Source: an uncultured Clostridia bacterium (GTDB lineage: Bacteria > Bacillota > Clostridia > Oscillospirales > Oscillospiraceae). Taken from it: a stretch of DNA of 35,492 nt. Every line of letters starts with the position of its first letter. Positions within the stretch are counted from its first letter, which is position 1. The position numbers were made by a program, and so were the translations under genes. The stretch is taken from positions 1 to 35,492 of the forward strand of contig CAMCNO010000016.1 in NCBI GenBank assembly GCA_945876285.1, given 5' to 3'. Below are positions 30,355 to 35,492 of the stretch, piece after piece. The notes under the pieces are model-generated. The model saw only the letters and a program-made list of their open reading frames with translations. It ran no database searches and was not told where the DNA came from.

Positions 30355-30724
30355 TGCTGGAACTGCTGCATCAGGCGCCCCTCTTTGCCTGGCTGCCGGA
30401 GGAGGGGGCGGAGACCCTCCCAACTGCTTCGACCTGTGTGTGGAGGAATTGAACGCGGAGGAGACCCGGGCAATGGAGGGGCGTATCGGCTGCCTGCTCC
30501 GGGGCGGCGCGGACTTCCGGACGGACGATGATACCCGCATCTTGGCACCGGGAGATGTGTTCGCCCTGAACCGGGACAGAAACCCGCTCCCCGGCGTCCT
30601 GACGGCGGGGGAGGGCTGCGTGGTAGCCTGGTTCCACCGGGACTTGGTGTGCCATGTCTGCTACCGGGCCTGCTGGTTCCACGCCCGTCTTATCCAGGAG
30701 ATCGACCGTAATTTGAACGAATAG
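30355..30724 (+). pseudogene. Crp/Fnr-like sensor domain, frameshifted and lacking HTH
   Basis: A good ribosome site (GAGGAG) precedes ATG 30355, whose frame reads MLELLHQAPLFAWLPEEGAE and then drifts to a stop after about 32 codons. The frame ending at 30724 continues convincingly as NCFDLCVEELNAEETRAMEG, then GRIGCLLRGGADF, ILAPGDVFAL and ACWFHARLIQEIDRNL. One base missing from the C run at 30419-30421 would join them into about 123 residues. The joined product resembles the cyclic-nucleotide-type N-terminal domain of Crp/Fnr proteins, but ends where the DNA-binding domain should begin. A GTG start at 30440 has no ribosome site. It could be a sequencing error, a real mutation, or a programmed shift; the missing HTH is independent of this. 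Confidence 0.6.
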
Positions 30725-30734
30725 ACCATAATAA

Positions 30735-30760
30735 GAGGCCGTCCCGAAAGGGACGGCCTC
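30735..30760. terminator. Bidirectional terminator between the Crp-like gene and pckA
   Basis: A perfect 11-bp stem (30735-30745 with 30750-30760) closes a GAAA loop. The tail is T-rich on minus (TTATTAT) and weaker on plus. Confidence 0.82.
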
Positions 30761-30782
30761 CTTGACATATGATGGGGAAATC

Positions 30783-32351
30783 TTACTCTGCCTTGGGGCC
30801 TGCGGCCACGACCTCGGCGCTCATGTGGGTGTACTTCTTGAAGTTCTCCACAAAGCTGGAGGCCAGCTTCTGGCAGCTTGCCTTGTAAGCAGCCTTGTCC
30901 TCCCAGGTGTTTTCGGGGATCAGCAGCTCAGAAGGCACGCCCTCGATGGCGGTGGGCACCTGGACACCGAAGGTGGGGTCGGTGACGAACTCGCCCTGTT
31001 CGATGGCGCCGGTGAGGGCGGCGGTGACCATGGCCCGGGTGTAGCTCAGCTTCATCCGCTTGCCGGTGCCATTCCAACCGGTGTTGACCAGGTAGACGTG
31101 GGCACCGGACTTCTCTACCTTTTCCGCCAGCATAGAGGCGTAGACGGAGGGGTCCAGGGGCAGGAAGGGCTCACCGAAGCAGGTGGAGAAGGTGGGCACG
31201 GGCTCGGTGATGCCGATCTCGGTGCCGGCCACCTTGCTGGTGAAGCCGGAGACGAAGTAGTACATGGCCTGGTTCTTGTCCAGCTTGGAGATGGGAGGCA
31301 GCACGCCGTAGGCGTCGGCGGTCAGGAAGATGACGGTCTTGGGCACGCTGGGGCTCATGCCGGACAGCTCCGCGTTGGGAATGTACTCCACGGGATAGCC
31401 CACGCGGCTGTTGACGGCCAGAGAATCATCGTCAAAGTCGAACTCCCGGGTCTCGTCGTCCATCACCACGTTCTCCACCAGGGAGCCGAACTTGATGGCG
31501 TTGTAGATCTCGGGCTCGCCCTCGGGGCTGAGGTTGATGCACTTGGCGTAGCAGCCGCCCTCGAAGTTGAACACGGAGTCGTCGGCCCAGCCGTGCTCGT
31601 CGTCGCCGATGAGCAGGCGGTTGGGGTCGGCGGACAGGGTGGTCTTGCCGGTGCCGGACAGGCCGAAGAACACGGCGGTGTCGCCGTCCTTGCCCATGTT
31701 GGCGGAGCAGTGCATGGGGAACACGCCCATCTTGGGCAGCACGTAATTCATGACGGAGAAGACGGACTTCTTGATCTCGCCGGCGTACTGAGTGCCGCAG
31801 ATGACCACCAGCTTCTCCTCGTAGTCCACCAGGATGGCGGCCTCGGAGCGGGTGCCGTCGATCTCCGGGATGCACTTGAAGCCGGGGGCGGCGATGATGG
31901 TGTAGTCGATCTTGAAATCCTTCAGCTGCTCGGCGGTGGGACGGCGCAGCAGCTGGTGGATAAACAGGTTCTGGGAGGCCAGCTCATTGACGATGCGGAA
32001 GGACTGGGTGTACTTGGGGTCGGCGCCGGCAAAGCCGTCGAAAATGAAGATCTCCTTGCCCTGCAGGTAGGCGATCACTTTGCTCTTGATGGCGTCGAAC
32101 TTGGCCTTCTCGATGGGGCGGTTCACCTTGCCCCAGGCAATTTCGTCGTGGACGGCGGGGGTATCCACGATGAACTTGTCGTTGGCGCTGCGGCCGGTGT
32201 ACTTGCCGGTCTTGACCACCAGCGCGCCGGTATTGCTCAGCTTACCCTCACCACGGCGCAGGGCGTGCTCCGTCAGCTGGGCGGGAGTCAGGTTGCGGTA
32301 GACAGCGGAGGCATTGATGATGCCCAGAGCTTCCAGACCATAGGTTTCCAT
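30783..32351 (-). CDS. pckA: Phosphoenolpyruvate carboxykinase (ATP)
   Basis: The 522-residue protein has the length and motifs of ATP-dependent PEP carboxykinase, which interconverts oxaloacetate + ATP with PEP + CO2 + ADP in the cytoplasm. Visible motifs are TGRSANDKF (52-60), the MHCSANMG stretch (213-220), the P-loop GLSGTGKTT (230-238) and the metal-binding LIGDDEHGW (247-255). In fermenting anaerobes the enzyme may run in the CO2-fixing direction. ATG 32351 follows AAAGGAGG. It has its own promoter with a leader of about 87 bases, and no terminator separates it from the transporter operon upstream. Confidence 0.98.
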   Translation of the reverse strand: METYGLEALGIINASAVYRNLTPAQLTEHALRRGEGKLSNTGALVVKTGKYTGRSANDKFIVDTPAVHDEIAWGKVNRPIEKAKFDAIKSKVIAYLQGKEIFIFDGFAGADPKYTQSFRIVNELASQNLFIHQLLRRPTAEQLKDFKIDYTIIAAPGFKCIPEIDGTRSEAAILVDYEEKLVVICGTQYAGEIKKSVFSVMNYVLPKMGVFPMHCSANMGKDGDTAVFFGLSGTGKTTLSADPNRLLIGDDEHGWADDSVFNFEGGCYAKCINLSPEGEPEIYNAIKFGSLVENVVMDDETREFDFDDDSLAVNSRVGYPVEYIPNAELSGMSPSVPKTVIFLTADAYGVLPPISKLDKNQAMYYFVSGFTSKVAGTEIGITEPVPTFSTCFGEPFLPLDPSVYASMLAEKVEKSGAHVYLVNTGWNGTGKRMKLSYTRAMVTAALTGAIEQGEFVTDPTFGVQVPTAIEGVPSELLIPENTWEDKAAYKASCQKLASSFVENFKKYTHMSAEVVAAGPKAE

Positions 32352-32378
32352 GATGTTGTTCCTCCTTTGATGATGGTC

Positions 32379-32421
32379 GGCGCCGGAGCCTGGCAGATAC
32401 CGGGGAAACAGCCACGGCGCC
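32379..32421 (-). repeat. Hairpin in the pckA leader
   Basis: GGCGCCG (32379-32385) and CGGCGCC (32415-32421) form a seven-base GC stem in the untranslated leader, with no T tract after it. It may affect mRNA stability or translation. Confidence 0.4.
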
Positions 32422-32444
32422 GCTTTTAAACGATTCCAGACTAT

Positions 32445-32473
32445 ATTTTACACGATTTGCGCGGGAAAGGCAA
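32445..32473 (-). promoter_or_regulatory. Promoter of pckA
   Basis: On the minus strand, TTGCCT (32468-32473), a 17-base spacer and TAAAAT (32445-32450). The -35 is ten bases from the stop codon of the upstream transporter gene. Confidence 0.6.
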
Positions 32474-32483
32474 GGAAACCTTT

Positions 32484-33989
32484 TCAACTCTGTGAAAGCA
32501 GGCCCTGGCTTACCAGGAATTCTCTCGCTACGTCGTCCACAGTCCGGCCCAGTACATCCACCTGGTAGGTCAGCTCTGCCATCTGCTCCGTGGGAATTCT
32601 GGCCGCAAGCTGGTTCAAAATGCCCTCCAGCTCCGGGTATTGCGCCAGCACATCCTCACGCACCAGGAAAGCGCCGTTGTAGTCGGGGAAGAAGCTCTTG
32701 TCATCCTCCAGAATTTTCAGGCCCATTTTCCGGTTCAGGCCGTCGGTGGCGTAGACCACGGTGACGTCGAAGCTGCCGTTTTCCACGGCGGTGTACTTCA
32801 GGCCCAGGTCCACGGACACGGGATTATGGAAGTTCAGGCCGTAGAACTCCGTGAAGGGTCCGTATTTCATGCTGCCCTCCAGGGTGAAGAAGCCCTGCTC
32901 CGCGCCAAAGGTCAGCTGGTCCGCCACGGGAATGAGGTCGCTGATGGTCTCCAGGCCGTACTGGTCGGCTATGGCTTGGGGTACCGCGATGGCATAGGTG
33001 TTATCGAAGCCCAGCTTCTCCAGCAGCCGCATCCCGTATTCCTCCTGGGCTACCTGGTTGACATAATCGTAGATGCTCGCGCCCTCCGGCACATCGGTGA
33101 CGTCCTGGTGGAAGAAGGTGGTCAGCAGGGTGCCGTCGTAGGAGATCATCAGGTCGCAGGTGTGGTTATTGCCGTTCAGGGCGTTGAAATTGTTCACCTG
33201 GGACATCTGGTCCTGGATGGTGACGGTCAGGTCGGTTTGATCTTCCACCAGCATTTTCACCATGTGGTGCATGAGCTGGGTCTCGGAGTAGTCGCCGTCA
33301 TAGAGCATCAAATCGCCGCTGCTGCCCCGGCCATAGGGGAGGAGCAGGCAGAAAGCCAGCAGGATGGCGGCTACGGGGATCCACATTTTCCGGGAGCCGC
33401 CCCTGTCCTTGCGCATCTGGTTTTCAAACCAGCCCATCAGCAAATCCAGCACCACGGCGATGACCATGAGCACGCCGGTGGCGGCCAGGATGAGCTTCAT
33501 GTCGGAGATGCGGATGGCCTGTGTGATGACGCCGCCCAAACCGCCGCCGCCTACGAAAGCCGCGAACACGGCGGTGCCGATGGCATTGACCACGGCGATG
33601 CGGATGCCGGTGAACACGGTGGGGAAGGCCAGGGGAAACTCCACCATCAGCACCCGGTAGGGCTTGCTCATGCCCATGCCCCGGGCGGCCTCCTTCACGC
33701 CGGGATCTACCTCCTGGAGCCCTAAGCAGGTGTTCCGCACGATGGGGAGAAGGGAGTAGAGGGTGATGCCGATGATGACAGTGAGCTTGCCGGGGTCCAG
33801 AAAGACCATGATGATGCCCAGCAGCGCCAGGGAGGGGATGGTCTGCAGCAGGTCCACCGCCCGCAGGATGACGGGCCGGGCGGTTTTGGACACGTAGGCC
33901 CAGATGCCCAGCGGCAGGCCGATGGCGATGGACAGGAGGCTGGCCGCCAGCACGATGAAAAGGTGCTCACAAATCAAAGACCAGGTCAT
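32484..33989 (-). CDS. OpuC-type ABC transporter permease fused to substrate-binding domain
   Basis: The 501-residue membrane protein has an N-terminal permease (about 1-190) with several helices and the EAA loop KEAARGMGMSKPYRVLMVEFPLA in two parts (99-121). An extra helix follows (about 203-218), then an external binding domain (about 225-501) of the glycine betaine/choline/carnitine class (YDGDYSETQL, SYDGTLLTTF, ISDLIPVADQLTFGAE, YATDGLNRK). Permease/binding-protein fusions also occur in OpuA and in ergothioneine importers (EgtU), so the substrate is open: a quaternary amine or ergothioneine. The start codon overlaps the previous stop (ATGA). It is the last gene of a three-gene operon. 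No terminator follows. Confidence 0.88.
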   Translation of the reverse strand: MTWSLICEHLFIVLAASLLSIAIGLPLGIWAYVSKTARPVILRAVDLLQTIPSLALLGIIMVFLDPGKLTVIIGITLYSLLPIVRNTCLGLQEVDPGVKEAARGMGMSKPYRVLMVEFPLAFPTVFTGIRIAVVNAIGTAVFAAFVGGGGLGGVITQAIRISDMKLILAATGVLMVIAVVLDLLMGWFENQMRKDRGGSRKMWIPVAAILLAFCLLLPYGRGSSGDLMLYDGDYSETQLMHHMVKMLVEDQTDLTVTIQDQMSQVNNFNALNGNNHTCDLMISYDGTLLTTFFHQDVTDVPEGASIYDYVNQVAQEEYGMRLLEKLGFDNTYAIAVPQAIADQYGLETISDLIPVADQLTFGAEQGFFTLEGSMKYGPFTEFYGLNFHNPVSVDLGLKYTAVENGSFDVTVVYATDGLNRKMGLKILEDDKSFFPDYNGAFLVREDVLAQYPELEGILNQLAARIPTEQMAELTYQVDVLGRTVDDVAREFLVSQGLLSQS

Positions 33990-34627
33990 TTGCCCACCTC
34001 CTTCCGCAGGCCCCGGGGCGTGACCCTCCGCTGGAGCCGGTCGATGACCGCGCCGAACAGGATAGCCAGAACAGCCGCCGGGATAGCGCCTAGGAGAATG
34101 AGGGTGTTATTGTTGGAGGCCACGCCCTGGTACACGAAGGTACCCAGGCCGCCCCGGCCGATCATGGCGGCCAGTACCGTCCAGGAGACGGTGTAGATGG
34201 CGGCCATCCGGAGGCCCGCAATGATGGTGGGCATCGCCAGGGGCAACTCCACCCGCACAAGAGCCTGGAGGGGCGACATGCCGCAGCCCTTGGCGGCCTC
34301 AATGTACTTATCTTCCACTCCCAGAATGCCGGTGTAGGTGTTTTTCAGCACCGGGAACATGGCGTACACGCTGAGGGCCACGATGACGGTGGAGGCGGTG
34401 TTGCCCCAGAGAATGAACAGCACGCCGATGAACACCAGGCCGGGGATAGTCTGGAAAATGGACAGCACCGGCAGGATGATGCCGGACCACTTGGGAACCC
34501 GGGACAGCAGGATACCCAGCAGCAGCCCCAGACAAAAGCCGCAGGCCACGGAGACCAGCACATACACCGTGTGAATGCCGATGGCTTTTGCCAGCATGGC
34601 GCCGTAGGTCTCAAACAGGGCCGTCAT
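33986..34627 (-). CDS. OpuC-type ABC transporter permease
   Basis: The 213-residue integral membrane protein has about five hydrophobic segments and the ATPase-contact EAA loop EAAKGCGMSPLQALVRVELP. It is the second permease of the osmolyte or amine importer and would pair with the permease half of the following fusion. ATG 34627 overlaps the stop codon of the ATPase gene (ATGA), and its own stop overlaps the next start in the same way, so all three genes are probably translationally coupled. A GTG at 34642 is possible but less likely. Confidence 0.92.
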   Translation of the reverse strand: MTALFETYGAMLAKAIGIHTVYVLVSVACGFCLGLLLGILLSRVPKWSGIILPVLSIFQTIPGLVFIGVLFILWGNTASTVIVALSVYAMFPVLKNTYTGILGVEDKYIEAAKGCGMSPLQALVRVELPLAMPTIIAGLRMAAIYTVSWTVLAAMIGRGGLGTFVYQGVASNNNTLILLGAIPAAVLAILFGAVIDRLQRRVTPRGLRKEVGK

Positions 34628-35492
34628 TTGGCATCCCCCCACAGGTTCTCCGCCACCGACCGTGCCACGCTGGTCTTGGTCACGATGCCCGCGATGGTGT
34701 CGTCCTCGTTCAGGACCACCACGTAGCCCGCGCCGGAGTCCAGAAGGTAGTCAAAGCTCTCCCTGGCGTCGTCTCCCACCCGGACGGTCCGGGCGGTCTG
34801 CCGCACCATGGGTTCAATGCTGCTTAGCTCCCGGCCCCAGCGGCGGATATCGCCGATGGAGATGGTGCCGGCGTAGCGGCCCGCCTCGTCGGTGACCAGC
34901 AGGGAGTCCACGCTGCTGCGGGCCATGCGCTCAGCGCACTCCATCACGCCCCTATTCTTCTTGACGGTGACGAGGTTCGTCCGCATGAAGTGCTCCACGG
35001 TGGAGGGGGCGGGGGCGTCTGGAGCGTGCTTGCCCAGGAAGTTCCGCACCAAATCGTTGGCGGGATGCTCCAGCATCTCCTCCGGAGAGGCCATCTGCAC
35101 GATCTCGCCGCCGGACATAAAAATAATAACGTCCGCCAGTTTCAGGGCCTCGCCCATGTCGTGGCTGACGAAAATCACGGTTTTATGCAGCTTCTGTTGG
35201 ATATTCTTGACCTCGTCCTGGAGGGTCTCCCGGGTCATGGGGTCCAGGGCGCTGAAGGGCTCATCCATCAGAACGATGGGGGGAGAGGCAGCCAGGGCCC
35301 GCAGTACGCCGATACGCTGCTGCTGGCCGCCGGATAGCTCCGAGGGGTACTTGTCGGCGTACTGCTCCATGCCCACCAGCTGCAGCATCTCACGGACGAT
35401 CTCATCGCACTTGGCCTTGTCGTATTTCAGGAGCTTGGGCACCACGCAGATGTTCTGGGCCACGGTCATGTTGGGGAACAGGCCGATCTGCT
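34624..35492 (-). CDS. OpuC-type ABC transporter ATPase with CBS domains (partial)
   Basis: The frame is open to the right edge, so the N-terminus with Walker A is outside the window. Visible are the signature LSGGQQQRIGVLRALA, Walker B VLMDEPFSALDP and the switch histidine in VSHDMG. Two CBS domains follow in the C-terminal region (around HFMRTNLVTVKK...YAGTISIGDIRRW and RTVRVGDD...IAGIVTKTSVA). In OpuA-type importers CBS domains sense ionic strength or cyclic di-AMP and gate transport. It couples ATP hydrolysis to import through the two permease proteins encoded next. Confidence 0.93.
   Translation of the reverse strand, partial: QIGLFPNMTVAQNICVVPKLLKYDKAKCDEIVREMLQLVGMEQYADKYPSELSGGQQQRIGVLRALAASPPIVLMDEPFSALDPMTRETLQDEVKNIQQKLHKTVIFVSHDMGEALKLADVIIFMSGGEIVQMASPEEMLEHPANDLVRNFLGKHAPDAPAPSTVEHFMRTNLVTVKKNRGVMECAERMARSSVDSLLVTDEAGRYAGTISIGDIRRWGRELSSIEPMVRQTARTVRVGDDARESFDYLLDSGAGYVVVLNEDDTIAGIVTKTSVARSVAENLWGDAK

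Noticed and set aside
30762-32429. A 555-codon plus frame antisense to pckA
   Set aside because: pckA is unmistakable; the antisense frame is a codon-bias artefact.

Overview
The window looks like chromosome from a GC-rich, anaerobic Bacillota of the Oscillospiraceae type (relatives of Flavonifractor, Lawsonibacter, Intestinimonas). This rests on strong GC-rich codon bias, AGGAGG-type ribosome sites, an S-box (SAM-I) riboswitch before metK, flavodiiron and rubredoxin proteins, ATP-dependent PEP carboxykinase and molybdenum hydroxylases without respiratory genes. The genus is an inference. No tRNA, rRNA, CRISPR array, insertion sequence or prophage gene was seen.

Layout. 1-600: end of the L10/L12 ribosomal operon, closed by a terminator. 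598-4.8 kb, minus strand: a DUF4405-like membrane protein, then a two-gene operon encoding an acyl-CoA dehydrogenase fused to an ETF-alpha FAD domain and a rubredoxin domain, followed by a flavodiiron (FprA) protein. 4.85-9.64 kb: one 1595-residue protein combining HD, helical-repeat, nucleotidyltransferase, acetyltransferase-like and phosphoribosyltransferase-like regions. 9.7-12.2 kb: a rhomboid-like pseudoprotease with a cysteine-rich tail, divergent from SAM riboswitch-metK. 12.4-17.9 kb, minus strand: a signalling island with an Xre-type HTH/degenerate-DHp/REC protein, a solute-binding lipoprotein carrying a 5'-nucleotidase C-terminal-like domain, and a hybrid histidine kinase. 17.9-18.65 kb: gene-poor, apparently degraded DNA. 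18.65-26.4 kb: thiN, a FeS-Mo hydroxylase of selenium-dependent type, mocA on the opposite strand, and xdhABC. 26.4-30.7 kb: a cytidylate-kinase-like protein, glycerate kinase, a lone ModE-type HTH protein divergent from an aldo/keto reductase operon, and a frameshifted Crp-like sensor domain. 30.8-35.5 kb, minus strand: pckA behind an OpuC-type ABC transporter with a permease/binding-protein fusion; its ATPase gene runs off the window.

How the parts fit. The molybdenum hydroxylases, the cofactor cytidylyltransferase, the ModE-like regulator and glycerate kinase are consistent with anaerobic purine catabolism; the substrates are not proven. The dehydrogenase-ETF-rubredoxin/FprA operon suggests a short electron path from an acyl-CoA to O2 or NO. 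The 12.4-17.9 kb island looks like an uncharacterised sensing system that may detect a nucleotide-like or other small extracellular ligand. These three, with the 1595-residue protein, are the most novel-looking parts. All domain calls come from reading motifs by eye; no database search was run.
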